The notes under the pieces: model-generated
Told to the model about the DNA's origin: nothing
The model's database searches: none
Seen by the model: only the letters and a program-made list of their open reading frames with translations
Position numbers and translations under genes: made by a program
Assembly (NCBI GenBank): GCA_002682825.1
Contig: NOKP01000002.1
Location: 1,617,132-1,681,131 of the forward strand
Direction of reading: 5' to 3'
Source: Neonectria sp. B-13
Lineage: Eukaryota > Ascomycota > Sordariomycetes > Hypocreales > Nectriaceae
DNA length: 64,000 nucleotides
Shown: positions 21,401 through 32,400 of the stretch, piece by piece
Layout: each line of letters starts with the position of its first letter
Numbering within the stretch: position 1 is the stretch's first letter

Positions 21401-23313
21401 GAGAGCGATGGCCAAAACGGAGTATACGATATCCCTGGGCATGGGAAGCTCGTGTATGCCGGTCTTCAGGGCTGGTGGAGTATCTTCAAGGACATTATCC
21501 GAGACAACAACTTGGCTCATCCGCTTTGCCAGAACCTTCGGGATGGCCAGTGGGCCTTGGACTACATCGTTGGCAGAATTCAGCGAATCAGTTCTACCTC
21601 GGGTAATGAGTCGCTCGTGGGGCCTGCAACATGGCTCAGGGAGCGACTTGACGCCATTAGGGGGATCCCCAACTTCCTGCTTCCTAGGTATTTTGGTCTG
21701 GTCTTGAGAACAGCCTACATGGCCAGCAGGGAGAGGTCATTGGAGCTCATGAATACCAATGTCCGAGAGGGACAGTGGTTCTTGCAGAGCCTGGCTCTGG
21801 TGAGCGTGCAGCAGACTGGACACGTCAAGTCGGCATCTCTGTGGCCTAACAAGCAAGTCCCCTCCCTTGCTGCAGGCCTTCCTCACTTTTCTGTTGAGTG
21901 GGCAAGATGCTGGGGTAGAGACGTGTTTATTTCTCTGCGTGGCCTCTTTCTTGGCACGGGCCGGTTTGAGGAGGCCAAGGAACATATTCTTGCATTTGCC
22001 AGCGTTCTAAAGCACGGAATGATTCCCAACCTTCTCAGCAGCGGCGATGCGCCAAGGTACAACTCCAGAGATTCGATTTGGTTCTTCTTGCAATGCATCC
22101 AAGATTACACGCGCTATGCCCCGGAAGGCGTGGGTATCTTGAAGGCCAAGGTCAAGCGTCGCTTCTTGCCATATGATGATACGTGGTTCCCAACTGACGA
22201 CCCGCGTGCGTACTCTAATGAGAGTACCATTGAGGACGTGATCCAGGAGGCTCTTCAAAGACATGCTTCCGGGATGAAGTTTCGGGAAGCAAATGCCGGG
22301 CCTCAAATCGATTCTCAAATGAAGGATGAGGGCTTTAACCAAGAGATCAAGGTCGACTGGGAGACAGGCCTCGTTTTCGGAGGCAACCAGTATAACTGCG
22401 GTACTTGGATGGACAAGATGGGCGAGAGCGAGAAAGCTGGGTCAAAGGGCGTCCCGGGCACGCCCCGCGACGGAGCTGCTATCGAAATCACGGGAATGTT
22501 GTACAGCGCACTTGAGTGGGTGTCCAGGCTTGAGAAGGAGGGAGATTATCCCTACTCCAGTGTGAAGAAGGCCGATGGAAGCTCCGTTTCCTTGGCCGAC
22601 TGGGCAGGTCTCATCAAGGAAAACTTTGAGCGATGCTACTACGTTCCCTTGTCACCCGAGGAGGACTCCAAGTACGATGTCAACACGCCCATCGTCAACC
22701 GCCGAGGCATCTACAAGGACCTTTACAAGTCGGGCAAGGAGTATGAGGACTACCAACTACGTCCTAACTTTGCCATTGCAATGACGGCCGCGCCATCACT
22801 GTTCGACCTGGATCACGCCGTGCATGCGTTGTGCCTCGCCGACACGGCCCTCCGTGGCCCGACGGGCATGGCCACGCTGGACCCGGCGGACCTCAACTAC
22901 CGCCCGTACTATCGCAACAGCGAGGACAGCACCGACTTCGCGACCAGCAAGGGCCGCAACTATCACCAGGGCCCCGAGTGGCTGTGGCCCACGGGCTTCT
23001 TCCTCCGAGCCCTGCTCAAGTTCGACCTGAAGCGCCGTACTACACCCGAGGACCGCACCGAGGCCTTCCAGCAGGTTACCCGGCGCCTGAGTGGGTGCAA
23101 GAAGATGATAGAGGAGAGTGCCTGGGCTGGCTTGGCGGAGCTGACACAGAAGAACGGCGAGTTCTGTCCCGACTCGGTGAGTTATTCCCTGCCCTCCTCC
23201 CCAAAGAACTATGCTAATGCGACGCAATACAGAGCCCCACACAAGCCTGGTCAGCCGGCTGCCTCATTGATTTGTACATGGATGCTGTGGAGGAGCAAAA
23301 GACGGGAAACTGA
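18478..23313 (+). CDS. GDB1: glycogen debranching enzyme (4-alpha-glucanotransferase / amylo-1,6-glucosidase)
   Basis: A bifunctional cytosolic enzyme that moves maltotriosyl units and then hydrolyses the remaining alpha-1,6-linked glucose of limit dextrin. Exons are 18478-18710, 18811-23176 and 23233-23313. Introns are 100 nt (GTAAGA...ACACAG) and 56 nt (GTGAGT...ATACAG). The product is 1559 aa, normal for the family. The GH13-like transferase half shows Asp557 in GLRIDNCHST, Glu586 in VVAELFTG and Asp689 in DCTHDNETP. The GH133 half shows CWGRDVFISLRG and Asp1279 in NCGTWMDKMG. Splicing the last intron restores the conserved end DSSPTQAWSAG...LYMDAVEEQ with a TGA at 23311. Without splicing, the frame runs on to 23365 in an unrelated sequence. 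An in-frame second ATG at 18496 is a possible alternative start. Confidence 0.96.
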
Positions 23314-24228
23314 ATGGGATCGCAACGGGAATTGCAGAGCACGTTATCAAGGGCAGGATAAGTAAACGACGTACAACCTGCATTAAAAAGCACTTACTTT
23401 CCTATATCGGATTAATGAACACTGGAACCATGATATCACATTGCCATATTGTATCATGAACTTTGACGCTGCGAAACGGTCCGCCCAGGTCGCCAAGTCA
23501 TTGAGCATGCACGGAGTAAGTGAGCTTTTTATCGCTCTTAGAACAAGTTGAACTTGGAAAGTTGATTTGTTTCTTTATATCAAAAAGGGACAAGACTCCT
23601 CCTTTCCTGCCTCCCCAATCCAGAGGGAATCAAAGTGTCCAGAGTTTCGCGATAGAGGATGCAAAAAATGCGGTATTTCCCACTGCTCCTGTCCTAGGGT
23701 GCTTTCTAACAGCCGTGTCAGCCAAGCGTGCTAGTGTCCTCCCAAGCAACGCCAGATTCTAAACAAAAACGCCACCAAATGACGGGATAAGAAAACACAG
23801 AGGTTGCATATTGGGCCCAAGTGCCCATACGCAGAATTTTGCATGAAAAAAGCAAGCATGAGAAACGATGTGTCGACGAGATGACAGTTAATGGGCTCCA
23901 GATCCTCTATATAAAAAACAATCGTTGGCGGTCCGCGGATCATAGTTTGATGAGAAGTCATAGATGGGAAAACGGGATGTGTGTTGGTTGGTCTTTCCCC
24001 TTGTGCGATGTGATGGATATTCCCCCAAAATCAAATAAAACAAGCCGAGAAAGACGGCGGGACAGGAAGCGGCCGTATCAATGGGTAGAGATGCGATATT
24101 CTCTTCTCCGAGTTTTCGTTGCGTTATATGTTTGCTGTCGGTTTGATGATACGATGTGTAATAGATTTGTAGGAATGGGAAGAGTCGAAGGGCGGATCAT
24201 CGGTAACGAAGAGCATGATGAAGAGGTA
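23314..24228. other. convergent 3' intergenic region
   Basis: The 3' flanks of GDB1 (+) and the cysteine-rich membrane protein (-) meet here. It is somewhat AT-rich with no supported gene. Confidence 0.6.
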
Positions 24229-25097
24229 CTAGGTACGCTCACTGACGATCCATCGCTTCTTGTCCTTGCCTTTGGGAGCCTTTTCTTGGACTGGAGCCGT
24301 AGCGGACGTCGGAGTTAAGATTGCGTGCGAGTTTCGTTGAGAATCGTAGGCAGGGTCGTGGGTGGTTACTGCGTCAGGACCCACGCCTGGTCCCCAAGAA
24401 GGGTGCGATGCGGAGCCAGAGTGCTTCTGGCCGAGGGACAGCTGGCGGTCCTTCTTACGAAGGTACCGTCGGCGCCAGATGCAGGCGCCAATCCAAATAC
24501 CGGCGATTGCGACAACGAGGATGACAAGGAAAATCACCCATTGCCAGTGGTTAGAGATCCTGCGCGGAATTAGGACCAAGTTCTGAGTGACCTGGGAAAC
24601 GAACGTGAACTTACCAGTCGCCACCGCCACCACCACTGCTGCTTGATCCTGACTTGCTACTGCTATCTGTCGCACTAGTAGTGGTCGTGGTTGAAGATTT
24701 GCCTTTGTTGGCGTTGCCGTTGCCGTTACTGTCAGAGTCGTCGACGCTGCAGATGCTTCGGAACCAGTTTGCGATCGAAGACAGGCCAACAGAAGAACAA
24801 GCGGTATCACAAACGCCTGTAACGGCTGTTGATAGTGCAGCAACAGCTGTATTGGCACAGAAACAGGCCGTGAAGGCTGCTGTACCTCGAGCTGCGTCGA
24901 TCACAGGAGGCACACAACCGCCATTTGCATCGTAGAGGGCACCGCAGTCAACGGCGCAAGAGGGTAGAAGGGCTGTGTTGGCGAACGGCACAATCGTGGT
25001 TGAAGGAGCGTCGCCTGTGGGTGTGAGTTAGCACACGAGTTGATTTTGGGGTGGTGGTTACCGGAGGCGGCGGGAATGGAGGCAAGCACATACCCAT
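24229..25097 (-). CDS. eight-cysteine single-pass membrane protein, no signal peptide
   Basis: I do not recognise a named family. Exon 3 (24229-24559) and exon 2 (24615-25014) are joined by a 55-nt intron (GTAAGT...GCGCAG). Exon 2 has no start of its own. An upstream acceptor (25015-25017, GCTAAC branch, CCCACAG) joins it to a minimal first coding exon, ATGG (25094-25097), before a GTATGT donor. This gives 244 aa beginning MGDAPSTTIVPFANTALLPS. Cysteines at 21, 25, 35, 52, 54, 70, 74 and 90 form a compact domain reminiscent of, but not matching, CFEM spacing. A Ser/Thr/Gly linker (107-134), one helix (about 141-164) and a basic RRRYLRKKDR stop-transfer segment follow. With no signal peptide, the cysteine domain is probably outside via a reverse signal anchor. 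Plasma-membrane sensing or anchoring is inferred. Confidence 0.75.
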
Positions 25098-25619
25098 TTT
25101 GAAGGTTGCGAACCAACGCTTTAACAAAGGGGTCAAAAAGGGTTAAAGAAACGCGCACGAGAGTCGTGGGCGTATCGAGCCCTTGGGGTTGCGAGCGGGA
25201 GCGCGAGAGGTTTTCTTCAGTGGCTTTGAACTGAGACTGGGAAAGCTGGGGAGCGGTGGGCGTGTTGTTGTAGTGGTGTGCTGTCTGGAGGAAGGCGCTA
25301 TTACAGGGTCGTGTCGTCACGGGTCGTGTCGTCACCAAGCCACTGAACAGTCGAGTTGTTGTGGTCTGTCTGCTTCCAAATCTCCTTCTCTGGCGTTCGA
25401 GGAATCGTCGGAGGAATCGGTTTCGTCTCGTTGTTGTGGTCGGGTCGTTGTTTCGGAAGATGCAAGGTTTGGGCAGTTGGGATTTTGGTGGTGAAGTCTT
25501 CCTTTGGTTGGCAGGCGGAGTGTTGGCGGCAAGCGAAACACGGCGAAGGGCAGTGAGCGTTACGAGCGAACGAAGTGCGTAAGCGGAAGCAGGAGCGGAG
25601 CGAGCGAGCGAGCGACTTT

Positions 25620-25890
25620 AGCTTAGGGCGAAATATGGGGCGACTGGAGGGAGGGATGAGGAGTACACCAGAACGTCGCGCGGAGGAGAAAATCGAGGAG
25701 ACGGAGGTGGAGGGAGGATGAAGGAGAGGAGAAGGTGGGGAGAGAGAGGAGGAGTCGAGGAAAGAGGGCGCAGTTTGTTTGTGCGTCCAACAGAGGAAGG
25801 GACGGACGAGAAGAATGTGAAAGCAAGCGGGAAAGAATGAAGGAGTGGGGGAAAGGCGCGAGGAATTGGAAGTGAGAAAGGTACGAGGCG
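25620..25890. promoter_or_regulatory. long polypurine/polypyrimidine tract
   Basis: About 270 nt in which the plus strand is mostly A and G (GGAGGAGAAAATCGAGGAGA and similar). On the minus strand it is a CT-rich tract 520-800 nt upstream of the cysteine-rich membrane protein. Probably a promoter or leader element of that gene, possibly with an unannotated 5'-UTR intron. Confidence 0.5.
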
Positions 25891-25925
25891 ACAGGCGCAC
25901 AGGGACACGATACGTAGGTACCACT

Positions 25926-25950
25926 GCAGCGGAGGCAGCGGAGGCAGCGG
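25926..25950. repeat. GCAGCGGAG 9-mer tandem repeat, 2.8 copies
   Basis: Two exact 9-nt units plus seven bases of a third, at the left border of the gene-poor tract. Confidence 0.85.
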
Positions 25951-28900
25951 ACACCTAGAATATGGAGCAGGGGTGGGTGTCCGGTGGTGCGGTGGGTGAA
26001 CTGGGCCGCACTCAACTGACTGTTATGCTCGGCGGGTTTAGCGGGCTGGGCATTCTAAGTTGCCCGGGGAGGGAGGCGCTGGGCGCTGGAAAAACTCTCT
26101 GGGAAAAGAGCGCACCACCGGGCAAGCAAGCACGTTTCCACGGAAGTGCAGAGGTTCTGGGTCAGGTATTTCGCGGTGAATCGTTGACTTTAGGGCCGCG
26201 TACCTCCTGGGGCACGTCATATTGGCCACCGCGCCAGGATCTTGGCAATCTTGGCAGTCTTTGGTGAGGAGCTCAGCTTACCCGTGCCGTCCGGGGCTCG
26301 CGGCACGGAGGCCACCTCAGAAGGGTACTTGCCGCCGAGGTATCTGCCAAGAGCCCGGAACCTCAGCTGTTTCGCTGGCCCGTCTGGAACAAACCTCAAG
26401 CCAAGGCCTGGGCTTTGGGGCTTTGGGGCTTGGCGGGCACACTCTTCGTACTCAATGCACGTAGTGACTGCATGCGGCATGGGATGCACATTTTAGCTCA
26501 GAGTGCTGCCCTGCCGACTCCAGCTTCGCGGAGGCGGCTGTGTCCGGGGAGTTGTGCAACAACAAAGCATTCAACAACAAACTCTCCTCTCGTCTGTTCC
26601 GACTTCGTTTCCTTTACTATCGGCCGATGGTTATTCCCCTGGTTGATTTCTTAGTACAAACTAATTACTCATCAGCGACTTTCGTGTTGTTGCCGTTGGT
26701 GTGTTGGACTTGTCTCTTTGTTTGCTTTTGGTCAGTGTTGTGGACCAGTCGCGGCGCGTCTGAGAATGTTTGAGAGAGTCTCGGCTAATGACCAGCACGG
26801 TTTACTAAGGATGTCTTGGACGAACACAAGCGAACCTCTCGACATGTCAGGAGGTCGTACCTACTCTCCACTCTAGGAGTTCAGGAAACATTTATCAGAG
26901 TTGAATAGACCAAGCCTGCCAACTCCCACAGCTTCTGCACCATAATTACAGTATCGAGAGCCTTCTATCGTAGGGCGACTCCAATGTCAATCCCAGCGAC
27001 TTGGCTGCGACGCCGCGCTTGCCAGGATACCCAGCAACCAGACGATACTACGTAGATCCAAGCGTCCAACCCTGTGATCCTCCCGATGAATTCTGATCCT
27101 TTCGTCGGCAGCCACCGGGCACCATTAGACACCACCAGACGCCATCCGACGCCCGCCGCAGCCTCTTGTGTCGCCCTTGCGGTAGTTGCTGGAGGGGGCT
27201 TCAGCGCCTATCTTCACCCAGCACGGCACCTGGACCCAACAAAGGGAGCTCCAGCCCCTGGACTGTCAGCAGCCACGGCCTTGCACGCCTGAACCCGGCC
27301 CGCCCTAGACGAACACGGGGCTACGTGATTGGCTGGGCCATCGGTTTCTCCGGTCGCAATTTCCGATTCCTCAGGGCGTGGCAGCACATAAGGCAGGTAC
27401 TCCACCTGGCTCTTTCCCCATTATCTCTAGACTCATCTGTCATCTTCCTCGAGCTCGTGTGATCCTTGATGGAGAAACTGGAAGAAAGACGAAAGAACCA
27501 ACCGAAAGCATCTGAAAGAACCCTTCGGGGTCCTTCGTCCTTGTCTTTGACATGGGTTCGATTTCACAAATAGCACACTCATCAAAATCCTTGGCCCACA
27601 GTCGCAGATGTACCTAGTGTACCTAGATACTAACATGGACTGCACGAAGCAGCATACGCGTCCTGTCAGCTTCCTTGAACATGTTTTTATCAATCTCCAA
27701 CCCCTCCTTCGCTCCTCCCTTCCTTTGCTGCAACTGACCTTTTCCGGTCGATCATGCGCGTCTCTGTTCCTTGTTTCCCCCCAGAGAATGCAACCACAGG
27801 CCTAACGAAGCTAACCCGAATCCATCCACTGTCCTAGAAGACGAGAGAGAAATTACAATGCCAACCCGAGATTCGCCAGAGACACTCGTTTCGTTGTGTG
27901 TCTCTATTCGTGCACAGCACATCGACACCAGATCAGACAGTACTTGCAAGGTTCCCTTACCCGCCTACAAAGCCGCCTACTTCGGATGGAACAGACCCGC
28001 CGCTACCAGTGCAAGGGCGCTGGCCAAGCAGTGGGGAATATCGACTCAACATGGTAGTGCGCACGTATCCGGCATGTAATCTATGATGTACCTAACGATG
28101 AAGACTGAGCAAGCTGGCGGTCCAGTGCGTCATTGTTCTTGGACGGCTCACCTCTGCTTGTGTGCTAACAGATTAAGGTGAAACATTAATCTAATTCCCG
28201 GGCATTCTTATTTTATTCTGCGACTCTTGTTGAATTCCCAAAGATTTATTGAAGCATTTTTGTTGATATTTTATCAGTGAGAGCGCAGCAATAAAGTACC
28301 TTATTTCGAACAGTCAGGAATACCACCCCTGCTCTCGTCCTCCTTTGTCCCTGGAAGCAAAGACTGGGCGAGCCGCTGGGCTGGACGGCACAGCCAGACC
28401 GCCGGCCCGACCAGTCTCGTGTACTGCGCCCAGACGAAAGACGCTTCGTGACAAAAGGACGCTCCCTTTTCGTTCTTCTTTTCAGCTAGGATACTTCATC
28501 CCAATAGAGCCACGCTGTTGTATTTTCTTGGCTCATCTCGGCTTATGCGCCGCCTCTTGGCAGTTGGCCCTAAACAGATAATCGACTCTTGACCATACGC
28601 TCGCAGCATCCGGTGAGCCCACTTGTTGAATACAGCAACATACCAAGTAATGTACGACGCAATGCACGTAATCTTAGCACCCGTCTACAGGCGGCAACCA
28701 CAACTACAATCATGCGTCGAAATGTGAAGAGAACGATATTGTGTAGTCATCGAGGACTCAGCATTGGGGCCCTCAAGACTAAGCAGCGATGGTCCACTCG
28801 CACCTATGAATGTGGCTCATTAAACTTCTCGTATTCAACCTCAACAGGCAAAGGTGAAAGCACATCTAAAAATTAACAACAACCAGGGGCAAGGAACAAG

Positions 28901-29108
28901 CAAGCCATACTCATTGTCTTGGAGCGCCGATATATTCTCCTTTTGCTATCGCCTTGGAGTACCTTTCACTTGGTCCTGGCACGAAAAGCATTGCCCTTTA
29001 ATGCACAAACGGTCGCACTTGTTTGTAAATTTCAAGATCCCGATCCCAACTACCACTTCATACGCTCGATTACATCTTCGTGTGCTGCTTCTCGAACTCA
29101 CCCTGCCT

Positions 29109-29498
29109 CTATTTCGTCTCCTTCCTGTCCTTTTGCTTCTTCTTAGAGTCTTCGTCGAGATGTTGATCCGTCTCGCTCGCAGAGCCCTGCGTGGCTTGTG
29201 CAGTCATAGTTCTCCTTCCCCCCTGAAGCACAATGTTGTGTTCCCAGCGCCCGGTTCCGGGGAGGCCAGTAAACGGTGCCTCCGAGTCGGACAAGAACCG
29301 AGCCATCATCGGCGACTGTACTCTGGATGAGGTGTTGGGGTTCGCGTCCGCGAGCTCCATCCCGTTCCAAGCCGACATGAACCTGTTCAGGTCGCCCGTC
29401 AAGCTGGTCGTCTGGGCAGAAGCCTTGACTTGACCTTTTGGCAGCTCTTTGCTACCGTGTGTCGTGTCTGGCCTGGGATTTGATGACTGTTTGCCCAT
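29109..29498 (-). CDS. weak hypothetical ORF, 129 aa
   Basis: An ATG-initiated frame beginning MGKQSSNPRPD and ending in a Lys-rich DEDSKKKQKDRKETK tail. It is polar, with no signal peptide, no membrane helix and no motif I recognise. GDLNRFMSAWNGMEL could form a helix. The opposite strand is also open across part of it, and no intron or promoter signal supports it. It may be a lineage-specific gene or chance. Confidence 0.3.
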   Translation of the reverse strand: MGKQSSNPRPDTTHGSKELPKGQVKASAQTTSLTGDLNRFMSAWNGMELADANPNTSSRVQSPMMARFLSDSEAPFTGLPGTGRWEHNIVLQGGRRTMTAQATQGSASETDQHLDEDSKKKQKDRKETK

Positions 29499-31890
29499 TG
29501 CGTTGAGTGTAGTCGGTTGTCTGAAGACCTTCTTTGAAGTACAGGAAAGCACCAGCTTTGTAGCTGAAGGGGCCTGGATTCTTAAAGCTAGTCACGATAG
29601 GATATGGTATATGGGAGTCTTCTGTTTCGATATGCGGAAAGACGTTCGACTGAGAGCCCCCCAACTATTTATACGCACCTGCCTCAGTGTAGTTCCTGGA
29701 TGCATAATGGCCTTCGACTCAAGTATCACCAAGTGCTGCAGTTGTCTGCTCATCTCAGCCGAGAACAAGCGGCATGTCCACGCGTGTGGCCGCTAGCATC
29801 TTTCCAGAGGTTAGCTTCCTGTAGGTAACGTTGCCACGAAAGCTATCGAGTTTGCTCATGCCTCTGACCATGCTTTTGGAGATTGTGTATCCATGGCTGA
29901 GGAGCTAGCTCTCTGCCAACTGGAAAACATGTTGTGGTCGGAGTAGCAACTCAGCCTAACATTCGTCCTTCAAGTTTCTTTGTCTCGGATTCAAAAGATT
30001 CCATGGATACCTTGAGATTTTGGACCTTACCACACTCCTGTATAGGCTCCTAGAAACCAAACCATGTTATTCTTGTTCTTGTATGAGTCCGATGAGGGCG
30101 ATGTCCGCCTGTCTCGTGATATCTCCACCCAACGACAAACCAGCCGTCATGTCGCACTGATTCCATTTTAAAATCCACTCGATGATGACGATCGAATCAC
30201 GTCAGGAACGGTCCTAGAGCCCCTGCTTTATTCCGTGAGACCCATGGGCCCAAAATTCAACTATTTGCCCAACCAGCAACATGCCTCGTTCCAACGCTGC
30301 AGGTATCCGTCGGTTAAAGTCTTCTATTGGGTTACTCACATGCCTACTGGTAGGACAGTGTCACCGCGCCAACTCTTTGTGATGCCCAGAACTTGCCTGC
30401 TCAGCCCAGAGATGGGCCGAGTCGTTCCATAAACTAGGGTAGGCCGGATCTTGTGGTCGTTTTCGGGTGGTTGCGCTCGATCACACAACTATACGGAAGT
30501 GCCCGATATCTAGACTTGGTCTAACGGCGCCCTGCGTAATACACATAGTCATTTCGTAAATGGTGGTTCCATATCGGGCTCAGCCAGTCGCGGAACGTCA
30601 CAACGCGAAGTTGGGCTGGGTGAGGTTACTATGTCACTGAATGAGCGTTGAAACGGCGACCTCGGTGTCTGACCTTATCACGCAAGTTGAGTCAATAATG
30701 TCACCCTCCGTTCACCAAATGGGAACTAAGAACTATTCCCCTTCCTCGTCTTGTCTTAACAAGACAGTGGCATCATCGTTGGGGCACAGGTATCTGACGA
30801 ACTTCATTACTTGGTCCTTGAGAGTTCTGAGCCACGATAATACCGGTTACACCGCAAAGAAAGCGGCCGACAGATGAATGCTGAGCAACCACCTGGAAAT
30901 GAACTGGACGAGATACAAGCCCCTCGCTACTTCGCGTCGCGAATTGCAGGGCAATACGCATCTCGTGATGTTTGCGCAAGTTCCTTGCACGACTCAGCCT
31001 ACCCTGTAAAGAATTAGGCCACGAACGGGGAAATCCAAGCCTAAGTTCGAAGCCTTGTGGTCGACGACCAAACCCATGAAGTAACAATAATTGCCGAGGA
31101 AGCGTTAGCTGCTTTGGCTTTCTCTCATTGTGACGTGTCTCGGGGATTCTAATATTTGTTGCTTCCGTGAACAACTAACGGCCGCTGCATGTGGAAAGCC
31201 TTCATGTTGATCGCTTTGTTGTCAATCAAACCGTTATCTACTAACGCTGGCTGAGACAAACACTTGGCAATGTCTCGCTTTGTCAGGTATGAATTGCCAG
31301 AACAGCCTCCGGTTGGTAACACGCAACACAGTAGGGTCGTGCCAGTCTCTCTTCGGAGTATCTGAAACTTCTAGAAGGTCTATCTGACAGGAAGATAGCT
31401 AAGCTTTTGAGGGCTTAGAAGTCCCCCAAGTACAGATATGTCAAGGTACTTCTTGCTGTTACGTTGCATTCACTGGCATCGGTTAGAAACTTCACTGGGA
31501 ACCTATCGGTCATGGAGATACGGGGCAAGATCTGTTGGCAGTTCTTATTCCACGTGGTTTATTCACTGCACGCCCATTAACCGATCATGCAGGATCATGC
31601 AGGACCATGCGACTTCGAGGAGCACCAGGCTTCTCTCTAATCCGCATTTACCTGGTAGCTTGTAGTCCCAAGTTCCGACGTCATGCTTTCCCTCCAAGTC
31701 CCATATCAAGGTATCATCACTTCATTTCCCTCTACGCCATGCTCCATGGCCCATCTCTAGTATGTGCCAGCTATCTGACGGGTATCAACGCTCATGATTC
31801 ATGACAAGCTAGGCGCGGCCCTGCTACATGTTCAGCTGAGTGATGGTGGGGGACACAGAATGTCTCACCAAGTTACCGAATTTAACGGCG
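29499..31890. other. gene-poor tract, middle part
   Basis: About 2.4 kb of mixed composition with only short ORFs below about 135 codons, none with a recognisable domain. A 10-nt direct repeat (GATCATGCAG, GATCATGCAG, GACCATGCG) lies at 31583-31611. Confidence 0.5.
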
Positions 31891-32400
31891 TTATGGAACG
31901 TGTTTGCGGCTGGAGTGGCTCTTGTGGTGCTTCTTAGGCTTTCCGGCACGGCTTTCGCCTTCGACACGATCGGAAGACTTGAGCCGTCCGTTGGACTCTT
32001 GGCTGCCGTGATTTGGTCGTGTACTGCCAATGCTTTCAGCCCCTAGGTCCGTATGTCGATGATGATCAGTTTCGTGGTTGTGATATTGGTACTGGTGCCG
32101 ACGAGGGTCGTACCAATTAGCTGCTGTGGTCTGCGGTGCCTGAACCGCTGCGATGCCGTCCCATGGGTCCTCTGGGCCGTGTTGGTGTACCAATGCCACG
32201 ATGTCCTCGACATTAAGGGGCTGCTGTCCTGTGGAAGGGCCCGAAGCGTCCCATGTGCCAAGTGCTTGTCCTCCCATCCACGTGTTGCCGGCTGGAGCAG
32301 CATGATGACGTCGCTGCACCTGAATCCACCCGTTGGTGTTGACGGGAACGCCCATCTGGGCAAGATCCTCCTCGTGGTAACGAACACCCGAGCTTGTCAT
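31891..32400 (-). CDS. histidine-rich hypothetical protein, 169 aa
   Basis: An unrecognised ORF with a good start context (CCACCATGA). It begins MTSSGVRYHEEDLAQMGVPV and contains a compact part rich in Trp and Gly (NTNGWIQVQRR, NTWMGGQALGTWDASGP, EDIVALVHQHGPEDPWDG). A polar part carries 16 histidines overall (HQYQYHNHETDHHRHTD) and a basic end KKHHKSHSSRKH. There is no signal peptide or membrane helix. It is the best coding candidate in the gene-poor tract, but no intron or homology supports it here. Metal binding is only a guess from histidine content. Confidence 0.45.
   Translation of the reverse strand: MTSSGVRYHEEDLAQMGVPVNTNGWIQVQRRHHAAPAGNTWMGGQALGTWDASGPSTGQQPLNVEDIVALVHQHGPEDPWDGIAAVQAPQTTAANWYDPRRHQYQYHNHETDHHRHTDLGAESIGSTRPNHGSQESNGRLKSSDRVEGESRAGKPKKHHKSHSSRKHVP

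Larger units (their letters stand above)
25098..29108. other. gene-poor tract, left part
   Basis: No supported gene in about 4 kb. The first 900 nt are the upstream region of the cysteine-rich membrane protein, with a long polypurine tract on the plus strand. The rest has only short overlapping ORFs on both strands. GTACCTAG-type motifs recur near 27608-27630 and an AT-richer stretch lies near 28160-28300. No long terminal repeats, transposase-like frames or tRNA-like B boxes were seen by eye. Confidence 0.5.

Noticed and set aside
8333..25097. A gliotoxin-like or other secondary-metabolite cluster around the GliK-like gene, regulator and exporter
   Set aside because: No NRPS, PKS, terpene cyclase, P450, methyltransferase or GST is present; the neighbours are GPD1 and GDB1.
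28854..29330. 158-codon plus-strand ORF in the gene-poor tract
   Set aside because: Leu/Ser/Arg-rich translation with no domain; it overlaps the opposite-strand candidate at 29109-29498, which itself is weak.
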